Shown here: one piece after another, positions 25,469 to 33,711 of the stretch
Numbering within the stretch: position 1 is the first letter of the stretch
Layout of the letters: every line of letters starts with the position of its first letter
Assembly (NCBI RefSeq): GCF_003149105.1
Contig: NZ_QGDS01000022.1
Location: 1-52,154 of the forward strand
Reading direction: 5' to 3'
Source: Faecalicatena contorta
Lineage (GTDB): Bacteria; Bacillota; Clostridia; Lachnospirales; Lachnospiraceae
DNA length: 52,154 nt
The notes under the pieces: generated by a model
The model's database searches: none
The model's input: the letters and a program-made list of their open reading frames with translations, nothing else
What the model was told of the DNA's origin: nothing
Program-made: the position numbers and the translations under genes

Positions 25469-26459
25469 TTATTTGTTTATCAATGCTTCTGTAGATCCTT
25501 ATTATAATCTTGCGTTGGAGGAATATCTGCTGACTCATTATATGGAAGGAACCATTATGATGCTTTGGCAGAATGAGAATACGATTGTAGTAGGTCGTCA
25601 TCAGAATGCAATGGAAGAGATTAATCAAAAATATGTAAAAGAGCATGGTATCCGTGTAGTTAGAAGAACAACAGGCGGGGGTGCAGTATATCACGACCTG
25701 GGAAACCTTAATTATTCATTTATTACCAACAGGAATGGGGAAGAAGCGGAAGAGATGAAACGGCTTGTTGTTCCCATTGTCGATACCCTGTGCCAATTAG
25801 GTGCCCAGGCATCCTTTAACGGAAGAAATGATATTGTAATTGATGGTAAAAAAGTGTCGGGGACAGCTCAGAGGGTACATAAAAACCGTATACTCCACCA
25901 TGGATGTATCTTGTTTGATTCAGACTTGTCTGTGGTGGCAAAAAGCTTGAATGTCAGAAGTGAGAAATTTCATTCAAAGGCAGTGAAATCAGTGAAGGGA
26001 CGAGTTGGGAATGTTGTGGACTTCCTGCCATCCCCTGTCAGTATCGAAAAATTCAAACAATGTCTGGTACATACGTTTATGGAAGAAGACCCTTATACGC
26101 TTTTGGAATTTTCCGAAAGGGAACAGCGGGAAATACAAAAGCTCAGAGATGAAAAGTATGCGGTTTGGGAATGGACTTACGGACACCCAATCCAATATAC
26201 AGTTCATAATTATAAAAAGTATGACGGCGGTACGGTAGAGGTATATATGCGTGTGGACCATGGACGGATAGAGGAATGTCTGATGTATGGAGACTTTATG
26301 GCGCTGCGGCCCGCATCTGATGTAGCACAGCGGCTGACAGGATGCAGATATCATTACACGGAAGTGCTGAATATATTGGAGGAATTCAAAATATCAGAAT
26401 ACTTCGGAAGCATAGGTGCGGAAGAAGTGTCTGCATGTATATGCTGTGTGGCGGGATAA
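25458..26459 (+). CDS. lplA: Lipoate-protein ligase A
   Basis: A 333-residue protein with the LplA hallmarks: NLALEEYLL, the lipoyl-AMP site RRTTGGGAVYHDLGNLNYSF, the catalytic Lys region GRNDIVIDGKKVSGTAQR and HHGCILFDSDL. The C-terminal accessory domain is present, so it can probably both activate lipoate with ATP and transfer it. It overlaps the preceding kinase gene by 11 bp, so it is co-translated with the operon and presumably lipoylates the E2 lipoyl Lys from scavenged lipoate. Confidence 0.92.
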   Translation: MKNNYLFINASVDPYYNLALEEYLLTHYMEGTIMMLWQNENTIVVGRHQNAMEEINQKYVKEHGIRVVRRTTGGGAVYHDLGNLNYSFITNRNGEEAEEMKRLVVPIVDTLCQLGAQASFNGRNDIVIDGKKVSGTAQRVHKNRILHHGCILFDSDLSVVAKSLNVRSEKFHSKAVKSVKGRVGNVVDFLPSPVSIEKFKQCLVHTFMEEDPYTLLEFSEREQREIQKLRDEKYAVWEWTYGHPIQYTVHNYKKYDGGTVEVYMRVDHGRIEECLMYGDFMALRPASDVAQRLTGCRYHYTEVLNILEEFKISEYFGSIGAEEVSACICCVAG

Positions 26460-26560
26460 AATGAAAAACATACATATATCTTCCTAAAGAATATTTTACA
26501 GGCAAAGAATGTGATTTGTGGTACAATGATTATAAAAAGTCCCGGAAAAGAGGTATGGCG

Positions 26561-28321
26561 ATGCGGAAAATTATCAATCATGCGGACAATGTAGTAAAAG
26601 AGATGCTGGAGGGCTATGTCAGCGCCTACAGCAGATATTACCGGAAGCATCCGAATGTAAACGGTGTGATTTTAAAGCAGAGAAGGAAGGGGAAGGTTGC
26701 CCTGGTCATTGGAGGCGGGAGCGGACATGAGCCTATGTTCTCCGGCTTTGTGGGGAAAGGGCTTGCAGATGCGGCAGCCTGCGGGAATATCTTTGCCTCT
26801 CCTGATCCCAACACGGTATATGAGACGGCGAAAGCCGTGGAGGAAGGCCAGGGAGTCCTTTTCGTATATGGATGTTATGCAGGGGATAACCTGAACTTTG
26901 ATATGGGGGAAGAGATGCTCCAGGAAGAAGGCATACAGACAGCCCATATACGGGTGTGGGATGATGTTGCCAGTGCGCCCGGGGACAGAATCGAAGACCG
27001 CCGGGGGATTGCGGGAGATGTCTTTGTGGTAAAGATTGCCGGGGCAGCCTGTGACGTGGGCCTGAACCTTGCAGATGTTATAAGAATAACGGAAAAGGCA
27101 AGGGACAATACGAAGACCATCGGTGTTGCAACTGCATCCGCCCAGCTTCCGGGATTGGAGAAGCCAATCTTTGAGCTGGGGGAAAATGAGATTGAGTACG
27201 GAATGGGCCTGCACGGAGAACGGGGAGTGCTGCGGACCCAGTGGCAGAGCGCAGATGTGCTGGCAGAAAAAATGTACGGTGAAATTAAGAAGGATACAGA
27301 CCTGAAGGAGGGGGATGAGGTATGTGTATTAGTTAATGGGTTAGGCTCTACTACGATTACAGAGCTTGCCATTGTTTACCGTAAGGTCAGCGAACTGCTG
27401 GAGCGGGATGGAATAAAGGTTTATGATGCAGACTTGAACAATTACTGCACAAGCCAGGAAATGGGCGGATTTTCCATTACATTGTTCCAATTAGATGAAG
27501 AGCTGAAGCAATACTACGATATGCCTTGTTATAGCCCCTATTATGCAAAAGGAGAGCTGACAGGAAGTTCTTATGATACCGAAACAGAAGAATACGGCGG
27601 GGAGATATCATCTGGTATTTCAAAACCTGAAGAGCTGGATGATGAAGTGGTATCAGAGCCTTGTGTACCCAGGAAGGGAAAAGGAGTTCTGACGGAGCTG
27701 GGTGCAGAAGATGTTCGGGGAATGCTTCTGTATGTAGCGGACAAGATTAGAGCAAAAAAACCGTATTTGACCGAAATAGACAGCGCCATCGGTGACGGGG
27801 ACCACGGCATCGGAATGGCAGGGGGAATGAAAAAAGCGAAAGAAAAGCTGCAGCAGATGAAAGGGGAGCAGAATGCTTATGTGGTGTTCGAGGCAGCAGG
27901 GAAAGCTATGCTCATGTCAATGGGAGGGGCATCGGGAGTTATTTTCGGGAGTCTTTATTTAGCAGGGGCGAAGGAAATGGAAGCGAAGGCGGCTCTGACT
28001 GCAGAAGATCTGGCAAAGATGGAGCGCAAGAGCCTGTCTGCAATTAAGGAGAGAGGAAAAGCCGAAGTTGGAGACAAGACAATGGTGGATGCCTTGGAGC
28101 CTGCTGTAGCAGCTATGGAAAAGAATTATAGGAAAGGGCTGCTTGAAATGTTGAAGGCGGCTGAGGAAGCGGCAAGGCAGGGTGTGGAAGAAACAAAGAA
28201 ATACACTGCAAAGTTCGGACGCGCGAAATCCTTGATGGAGAGGGCAATTGGATACCAGGATGCCGGAGCAACTTCGGTGTGGCTGATTTTTCAGGGGATG
28301 AGAGAATATATAGAAGGGTAG
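26561..28321 (+). CDS. Fused DhaK-DhaL dihydroxyacetone-type kinase
   Basis: Starting at ATG 26561 (7 bp after GAGGT) the product has 586 residues and the substrate-binding His falls at position 218 in YGMGLHGERG, the same number as in E. coli DhaK, which supports this start. Residues 1 to about 330 are the DhaK domain (VALVIGGGSGHEPMFSGFVG, then GCYAGDNLNFDM). A linker leads to DhaL with the Mg-ATP site IGDGDHGIGMAGG and SMGGASGVIFGSL. Single-chain DAK kinases use ATP and phosphorylate dihydroxyacetone, glyceraldehyde or tetruloses. It is the last gene of the operon, 101 bp after lplA. HGERG replaces the common HGEPG. Confidence 0.9.
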   Translation: MRKIINHADNVVKEMLEGYVSAYSRYYRKHPNVNGVILKQRRKGKVALVIGGGSGHEPMFSGFVGKGLADAAACGNIFASPDPNTVYETAKAVEEGQGVLFVYGCYAGDNLNFDMGEEMLQEEGIQTAHIRVWDDVASAPGDRIEDRRGIAGDVFVVKIAGAACDVGLNLADVIRITEKARDNTKTIGVATASAQLPGLEKPIFELGENEIEYGMGLHGERGVLRTQWQSADVLAEKMYGEIKKDTDLKEGDEVCVLVNGLGSTTITELAIVYRKVSELLERDGIKVYDADLNNYCTSQEMGGFSITLFQLDEELKQYYDMPCYSPYYAKGELTGSSYDTETEEYGGEISSGISKPEELDDEVVSEPCVPRKGKGVLTELGAEDVRGMLLYVADKIRAKKPYLTEIDSAIGDGDHGIGMAGGMKKAKEKLQQMKGEQNAYVVFEAAGKAMLMSMGGASGVIFGSLYLAGAKEMEAKAALTAEDLAKMERKSLSAIKERGKAEVGDKTMVDALEPAVAAMEKNYRKGLLEMLKAAEEAARQGVEETKKYTAKFGRAKSLMERAIGYQDAGATSVWLIFQGMREYIEG

Positions 28322-28337
28322 AAACATCTTCGGGGGC

Positions 28338-28366
28338 TTGACAATTCTTTTGTCTCCGCTTATAAT
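28338..28366 (+). promoter_or_regulatory. Consensus promoter of the tyrS T-box transcript
   Basis: TTGACA (28338-28343) and TATAAT (28361-28366) with a 17-bp spacer, a perfect vegetative consensus, 16 bp after the stop of the DAK kinase. No terminator separates that gene from this promoter. Confidence 0.85.
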
Positions 28367-28372
28367 ATCAGA

Positions 28373-28722
28373 TAATTTAATATCCGCATAACGAAGATTT
28401 GTGGAGATATCTGCATTTCGGAGTATAAGATCAATAAATGAAAAGCTATGATAAGAAAAAGTAGTAACCTGTACCGCATACAGAAAGTTGCCGGATGATG
28501 AGAGGCGCGTGGCTGGCTGGTTATGAATACCTCTTTGAGCTTCACACCGAACACTTTTCCGGTAGGCTGTGACGGATTCCTGCACACGTTATAGTGCATA
28601 GAGTATAACCATTATCATGGCGTACTTGATAAGGCGGACAATGTAAATTGTCCGTAAACGTAAGGTGGTAACACGGGAGTTTGCTCTCGTCCTTCATTCA
28701 GAAGGGCGAGAGCTTTTTTATT
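28373..28722 (+). ncRNA. T-box riboswitch leader, tyrosine specific
   Basis: The leader has the T-box bulge sequence AAGGTGGTAACACGG (28662-28676), an AGTA-containing early segment (about 28460) and a conserved stem I distal part GATGATGAGAGG (about 28494-28506). The specifier is read as TAC (28528-28530) in TTATGAATACCTC, a tyrosine codon matching the downstream gene. A terminator of GCTCTCGTCCTT and AAGGGCGAGAGC with six Ts (28683-28719) competes with the antiterminator. Uncharged tRNA-Tyr should bind and allow readthrough into tyrS. This fills the 463-bp gap before the gene. Confidence 0.9.
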
Positions 28723-28784
28723 TCTCCATCTTATAGACCTTGCTTGTATTAAATAACTATTTAATATTAGAAGGAGAGATTTAA

Positions 28785-29993
28785 ATGAAGAGTGTCGAAG
28801 AACAATTGCGTATCATTGTAAAAGGAGTCAGTAAGCTGGTAGATGAGGATGAACTAAGGAGCAAGCTGACAGAATCCATCAAAAACAACCGTCCCCTCAC
28901 GATTAAACTGGGGCTGGACCCGAGCGCGCCGGATATCCATTTGGGTCATGCCGTTGTATTACGGAAAATCAAACAAATGCAGGATTTAGGACACGAAGCT
29001 GTAATTATCATCGGTGACTTTACTGGGAAAATAGGGGATCCATCGGGCAAATCTAAAGGTCGTAATGCTTTGACCGATAAGCAGGTTAAGGAGAATGCCC
29101 GGACATATTTTGAGCAAATATTTAAAGTGTTGGACAAAGAAAAGACAACTGTCCGCTATAATAGTGAATGGCTCAGTGATCTGAATTTTAAGGATGTCCT
29201 CAGATTAGCAGCTACAACCACGGTAGCCAGAATGATGGAACGGGACGATTTTCAGAATCGTTTCACCAATAATATCCCTATAGGTATTCATGAGTTTTTT
29301 TACCCATTGATGCAAGCGTATGATTCCATCGAGTTAAAAGCAGATATTGAACTAGGTGGCACCGATCAGACCTTTAACATCCTGATGGGCAGAACTTTAC
29401 AGAAAACAATGGGGCAGGCTCAGCAGGTTGCCATGTTTATGCCTTTGTTGGAGGGATTGGACGGAGTGGAGAAAATGAGTAAGAGCCTTGGAAACTATAT
29501 TGGGGTCTATGAATCTGCTGAGGTGATGTTCAAAAAAGTTATGGAGATCCCCGACAAGCTGATTGTGAAATACTTTGAGCTGGCTACAGATGAGCATCCA
29601 AACCACATAGAAATTATCAAACAAGAGCTGGATGAAGGTAAAAACCCGAGGGATATTAAATATTTTTTAGCTGAAATTATTACCCGCCTATATCATACAG
29701 AAGAGGAGGTTGCTTCGGCAAAAGAATACTATGATACTGCTTTCGGCAAAAAAGCGATTCCAGAACAGATACCAGAGCTTACGGTGAAAACACAAAGCCG
29801 CTTAATCGAAATCATTCCATTGCTTGTGGAGAATGGATTCATAAAAAGTAACGGGGAGTTCCGGCGTCTGATTCAGCAAAATGGTGTACAGCTCAATCAA
29901 AAAAAGCTGGAGGATATGGAGACCGTTTTAAGTGATGGTGATGTGCTGAAAATTGGCAAAAAACGCTTCGTTAAAATTGTTTCGGAAATATAA
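28785..29993 (+). CDS. tyrS: Tyrosyl-tRNA synthetase
   Basis: A 402-residue class I synthetase with the HIGH-type motif PSAPDIHLGHAVVLRK, the tyrosine/adenylate segment FYPLMQAYDSIELKADIELGGTDQ, the KMSKS motif VEKMSKSLGNYIGV, and a C-terminal S4 RNA-binding domain (EFRRLIQQNGVQLNQKKLED). The HLGH form and the length fit the TyrS subgroup often called TyrZ-like. It charges tRNA-Tyr. It is preceded by the T-box leader and followed by a strong terminator, making a one-gene transcript. Confidence 0.95.
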   Translation: MKSVEEQLRIIVKGVSKLVDEDELRSKLTESIKNNRPLTIKLGLDPSAPDIHLGHAVVLRKIKQMQDLGHEAVIIIGDFTGKIGDPSGKSKGRNALTDKQVKENARTYFEQIFKVLDKEKTTVRYNSEWLSDLNFKDVLRLAATTTVARMMERDDFQNRFTNNIPIGIHEFFYPLMQAYDSIELKADIELGGTDQTFNILMGRTLQKTMGQAQQVAMFMPLLEGLDGVEKMSKSLGNYIGVYESAEVMFKKVMEIPDKLIVKYFELATDEHPNHIEIIKQELDEGKNPRDIKYFLAEIITRLYHTEEEVASAKEYYDTAFGKKAIPEQIPELTVKTQSRLIEIIPLLVENGFIKSNGEFRRLIQQNGVQLNQKKLEDMETVLSDGDVLKIGKKRFVKIVSEI

Positions 29994-30050
29994 TATCAAC
30001 AATTCGTAAAACGGATGAGGTTTACTTCGTTCTACTATTAAAGTAAAAAA

Positions 30051-30091
30051 ATGGATAGTTCCCGCGCATTTGCGGGAACTATCCATTTTTT
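30051..30091 (+). terminator. Intrinsic terminator after tyrS
   Basis: ATGGATAGTTCCCGC pairs perfectly with GCGGGAACTATCCAT around a 6-base loop, followed by TTTTT. A-rich sequence upstream (30043-30050) also makes it potentially bidirectional. Confidence 0.92.
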
Positions 30092-30179
30092 GCTCCATCT
30101 TTTTGCAAGTTTTTACCTGTACTTTATCTCTGGAGAATTCATAATATGTTGAAAAAAGGTATAAATTGATGAAATAAAA

Positions 30180-30301
30180 TTACGCGTACGTGTAAAATTA
30201 TTACATTTAGGTTAATTTTGCATAGAAAAAAATATCTATTTTAAGCTTTTATATTAAAAATCACAAAAGAGTATTGACAATATGAAAAAATATTTTATAA
30301 T
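30180..30301 (+). promoter_or_regulatory. Promoter of the maltose-type transporter operon with an upstream palindrome
   Basis: TTGACA (30274-30279) and TATAAT (30296-30301) are 16 bp apart. A 16-bp near-palindrome TTACGCGTACGTGTAA lies at 30180-30195, about 80 bp before the -35 box, and stands out as GC-rich in an AT-rich region; it is a candidate binding site for an activator or the downstream RpiR protein. The rest of the gap 30092-30434 is AT-rich leader without other structure I can support; AAGGAGG precedes the start at 30435. Confidence 0.65.
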
Positions 30302-30434
30302 GATGTTATATAAATAGCACAAGTGATTGCGTTAAAATAGGGTTAAAGTTATTAAAATAAACCAAATATGACAAGGTTTAAGAAGAAAAGAGCGCAAATC
30401 ACTAAAAAAAATTTCATTACAAGGAGGAAGTTTT

Positions 30435-31751
30435 ATGAAGTTCAGAACAGTTATGAAAAAGACAGTTTCTGTGGTGGCTGCCGGGACGATGGTGTTGTCA
30501 TTAGCTGCATGCGGCACCAAGGACAGCGGTGATGCGAAAGAAAAGGATAATGGTGACAGTGGAAGCGGCGATGGTGTTACATTGGAATTTCAGCAGTGGT
30601 GGGGCGTTGAACTTCCTGATGGTGCCCTGGCAGAAATCTGCGAGAAGTTTACAGAGGATACAGGCATTACGATTGAATTGCTGAGCAATCCATATGCTGA
30701 TACAAAGACTCAGATTGCATCTGGTGCCGCGGCAGGAACTATGGCCGATGTGGTAGGGCTTGACGGTTCCTGGGTATATGATTTTGCAAAGCAGGGTTCT
30801 ATTGCAAATCTGACAGAGCTTATGAAAGAAAGTGGATATGATGACAGTCAGTTATCCGATCAGATTAAGTATGAAGGAAATACATATATGATTCCAGTTG
30901 TGAACTTTGCATATCCCATGTATGTCAATATGGATATTCTGGAAGCAGCAGGCGTTTCTGAACTGCCGGCAACACGGACTGAATTTATTGATGCCTGTAA
31001 GAAGGTGAAAGCATATGATGACAATATTGCAGGGTGGGCGATTCCGTTATCAACAGAATCACCAAGCGGAATCCAGAATCAGTTTATGAGCTGGGTGTGG
31101 GCATCTGGTGGTTCTATGCTAAAGGACGGTAAACCAAATCTGACAGACAATACGGATATGGAAAAGGCAGTTGAGTTTGTAAAACAACTGAACGATGAAG
31201 GGGTCATTGCAAAAGGTGCTTATGCAATGAAAGAAGCGGATATGGTTGAAGAGTTTACAAACGGACGGGTTGCATTTATGACAGACGGTGTGTCTCATCT
31301 TTCAACAATTAAAAAAGAAGCGCCGGATCTCAACGTAGACTTTATGAAGCTTCCGGTAGAGGATGGCTACACAGGTGAGAGCGGAATGGACGTTGCAAAC
31401 TGGGGAATTGGTATTGCAGAGAATTGTGAAAACAAAAAGGAAGCAATGCAGTTTGTAGAATATCTTATGGGCCCGGAAGTAAATGCAGAGCTGTCAGTGC
31501 TGGCAAATGCATTTCCTGGAAATTCTAAAGCACAGCCTGACTATTCTGAATCAGACGAGTTGTTTAAAAAGGCATATGAATTGTTCAAAGAATGTTATGC
31601 AATTAATGAATTTACGGGACTTCCCACATCGGAGGAGTTGATGAGAGGTTTTGATGAGCAGTTGCAGTTATACTTGGATGGAGATACAGCTTCTGCTAAA
31701 GATATGCTGAAAGCAACGGATGAAGTCTGGAGCCCTGCATTTGGCCAGTAG
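30435..31751 (+). CDS. Maltose-type (family 1) ABC transporter sugar-binding lipoprotein
   Basis: A 438-residue secreted lipoprotein with signal peptide and lipobox SLAAC (Cys26), an acidic Gly/Ser linker, then the family 1 solute-binding fold: LEFQQWWGVELPDGALAEICEKF, TADVVGLDGSW-like segment MADVVGLDGSWVYDFAKQG, GEGYT-type loops and FVEYLMGPEVNAELSVLANAFPG. It binds a sugar or oligosaccharide for the two permeases downstream. No ATPase gene is in the operon, as is common for this family in Clostridia, where a shared MsmX-type ATPase elsewhere energises several importers. The ligand is not readable by eye. Confidence 0.9.
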   Translation: MKFRTVMKKTVSVVAAGTMVLSLAACGTKDSGDAKEKDNGDSGSGDGVTLEFQQWWGVELPDGALAEICEKFTEDTGITIELLSNPYADTKTQIASGAAAGTMADVVGLDGSWVYDFAKQGSIANLTELMKESGYDDSQLSDQIKYEGNTYMIPVVNFAYPMYVNMDILEAAGVSELPATRTEFIDACKKVKAYDDNIAGWAIPLSTESPSGIQNQFMSWVWASGGSMLKDGKPNLTDNTDMEKAVEFVKQLNDEGVIAKGAYAMKEADMVEEFTNGRVAFMTDGVSHLSTIKKEAPDLNVDFMKLPVEDGYTGESGMDVANWGIGIAENCENKKEAMQFVEYLMGPEVNAELSVLANAFPGNSKAQPDYSESDELFKKAYELFKECYAINEFTGLPTSEELMRGFDEQLQLYLDGDTASAKDMLKATDEVWSPAFGQ

Positions 31752-31767
31752 TGCTTAATAAGGTATT

Positions 31768-31841
31768 GTCGAATTTAGCGCGAGGCCGTTCTTTGAGATT
31801 AGCGAGGTATTGACGAGCTTAGTGAAAAGAACTTCATTATA
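31768..31841. repeat. Dispersed hairpin repeat, copy in the transporter operon
   Basis: TTAGCGCGAGGCCGTTCTTT, AGCGAGGTATT and CGAGCTTAG followed by GAACTTCATTA match 36999-37066 closely. Each copy can fold as GTTCYTT..AAGGAAC-like stem-loop. Confidence 0.55.
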
Positions 31842-31849
31842 AGTATACA

Positions 31850-31884
31850 AATGGGTCTGTGTGTCAGGAATTTACAGACCCATT
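31850..31884 (+). promoter_or_regulatory. Intercistronic hairpin after the binding-protein gene
   Basis: AATGGGTCTGT pairs perfectly with ACAGACCCATT around a 13-base loop. It has no U-run, so it more likely protects the binding-protein mRNA or attenuates the permeases than terminates. Confidence 0.6.
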
Positions 31885-31911
31885 AATTTGAAAGAAAGGG
31901 GATGAAATAAG

Positions 31912-32835
31912 GTGATGAAAGGGAACGACAAGACCTCTTCGCGGTCAAAAAACAATCAGGCGGTTTTGAAGAAAAAATTGATGCCGTATGCATACCTTGC
32001 ACCGACCATTATTTTAATGGTTGTCCTGCTGATTGTGCCGATCGTTATGGTGATTCAATATTCTTTCTATGATAATGTCATCATCAATAAAAATCCGGTT
32101 TTTGTTGGTCTGGAGAATTTTAAAAAGATTTTGTCAGATTCCACATTTTATGTAGCTGTTAAAAACACATTATTCTTTGTTGCTGTAAGTGTGATTGCAC
32201 ATTTAATCATTGGTATGTTTTTTGCTATGTTATTGAATACCAGATATCTGGGAGATAAAACGAAAGGCATATTCAGAGTAATTTATGCGCTGCCGTGGAT
32301 GTTTACCGCTTCCGTTATTGCGATCTTATGGAAGATGATGCTGAACCCTAATGGTGTTATTAATTATCTGCTTCAGTATGTACAGTTGACAGGCGAGAGT
32401 ATTGAATGGCTGGGTTCCAGGCAGTTTGCGCTGCTTGCAGTAACATTTATCAATATATGGTCTGGGTATCCCTTTTATATGATTAGTATACTGGCTGGGC
32501 TGCAGGGGATTTCTACTGATTTATATGAGGCATCTGCGCTTGATGGGGCAAACAGCATTCAGACGTTTTTTAGGATTACGATTCCGCAGTTAAGCCCCAT
32601 TTTAATTAGTCTTATCATGTTAGATTTTGTATGGACAATACAGCAGTTTGCATTGATTTGGATGACGACCGGAGGCGGACCGATTAATGCCACTGAGATG
32701 GTAAGTACATATATTTATAAACAGGGATTTAGTAAATATCAGTATTCTATGGCTTCGGCGAGTGCGGTCATACTGTTGATTGTATGTACAATCATAGCAA
32801 TCTTCTATGTCAGGCATCAGAAAGCGAGGGAGTGA
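31912..32835 (+). CDS. Sugar ABC transporter permease (MalF/UgpA type)
   Basis: A 307-residue membrane protein with six predicted spans, a basic N-terminus and the permease EAA loop EASALDGANSIQTFFRITIPQLSP near residue 205. YALPWMFTASVIAILWKMM and NIWSGYPFYMISILAGLQ are typical of the first permease of binding-protein family 1 importers. Start GTG 31912 or ATG 31915. It dimerises with the next gene product, whose start lies 2 bp after this stop. Confidence 0.9.
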   Translation: MMKGNDKTSSRSKNNQAVLKKKLMPYAYLAPTIILMVVLLIVPIVMVIQYSFYDNVIINKNPVFVGLENFKKILSDSTFYVAVKNTLFFVAVSVIAHLIIGMFFAMLLNTRYLGDKTKGIFRVIYALPWMFTASVIAILWKMMLNPNGVINYLLQYVQLTGESIEWLGSRQFALLAVTFINIWSGYPFYMISILAGLQGISTDLYEASALDGANSIQTFFRITIPQLSPILISLIMLDFVWTIQQFALIWMTTGGGPINATEMVSTYIYKQGFSKYQYSMASASAVILLIVCTIIAIFYVRHQKARE

Positions 32836-32837
32836 TT

Positions 32838-33674
32838 ATGATTGGAAAGAAAAAATGGTGGGTAAAAGTGTTGATTGTCATCGGACTGCTTATGGGAGCT
32901 TTTTATGCGGCCTTTCCGGTTGTATGGATGATTTTAAATTCTTTTAAGCCCAATGTTGAGATTTTTGCCTCTCCTCCCGTATGGATTTCCAGGAGATTCA
33001 GCCTTGATGCATACAAAGCAATTTTTAGTAATCCGGAGCAGATTAGATTTTTTATTAATAGTTATGCAATTGCGATTACAGTAGTTGTCCTGACCTTAGT
33101 TATCGGTATTTTGTCAGCTTACGCTTTCAGCCGTTTTAAATTCAGAGGGAAAAATCTGATTAATACGGTGATAGTAAGTGTACAGGCGGTGCCCCCTATT
33201 GTCCTTCTCATCCCGTATTTGAGCCTGATTGTAACGGTCAGATTGTACAATACATATGGGGCGTTGATTTTGACTTACCTTATATTCACGCTGCCGTATG
33301 CAATCTTAATGCTGACAGGATATTTTAATACATTGCCCCAGGATTTGGACGAGGCGGTTATGATTGACGGAGGATCACGGTTCAAGGCGCTGTGGAGTGT
33401 TCTTGTACCCCCCGCGGTCCCCGGGCTTGTATCTGTAGGGATGTACACTTTTATGCAGGCGTGGAATGAATATTTATTTGCGCTGGCACTGACGAAAACA
33501 AATGAGATGCGTACCGTTCCGGTCGGAATTAACCTTCTGATGGGGCAGCACGCATATGAATGGAATCAGATGATGGCCATGAGCGTACTTGGTTCCCTTC
33601 CGGTATTATTGTTGTTCCTCTTCTTCCAGAGATACTTCATTGCAGGCATGACGGCAGGATCGGTAAAAAATTAA
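32838..33674 (+). CDS. Sugar ABC transporter permease (MalG type)
   Basis: The start is ATG 32838, two bases after the previous stop, with GAGGGAG as ribosome site inside the end of that gene. The 278-residue product has six spans, FPVVWMILNSFKPN near the start, and the EAA loop DLDEAVMIDGGSRFKALWSVLVPPAVPGL. The end FFQRYFIAGMTAGSVKN is the canonical MalG-type C-terminus. It forms the heterodimeric channel with the upstream permease. Confidence 0.92.
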   Translation: MIGKKKWWVKVLIVIGLLMGAFYAAFPVVWMILNSFKPNVEIFASPPVWISRRFSLDAYKAIFSNPEQIRFFINSYAIAITVVVLTLVIGILSAYAFSRFKFRGKNLINTVIVSVQAVPPIVLLIPYLSLIVTVRLYNTYGALILTYLIFTLPYAILMLTGYFNTLPQDLDEAVMIDGGSRFKALWSVLVPPAVPGLVSVGMYTFMQAWNEYLFALALTKTNEMRTVPVGINLLMGQHAYEWNQMMAMSVLGSLPVLLLFLFFQRYFIAGMTAGSVKN

Positions 33675-33711
33675 GTGCAGTACTTTTACATACTTGAAAG
33701 GGGGAACAAAA

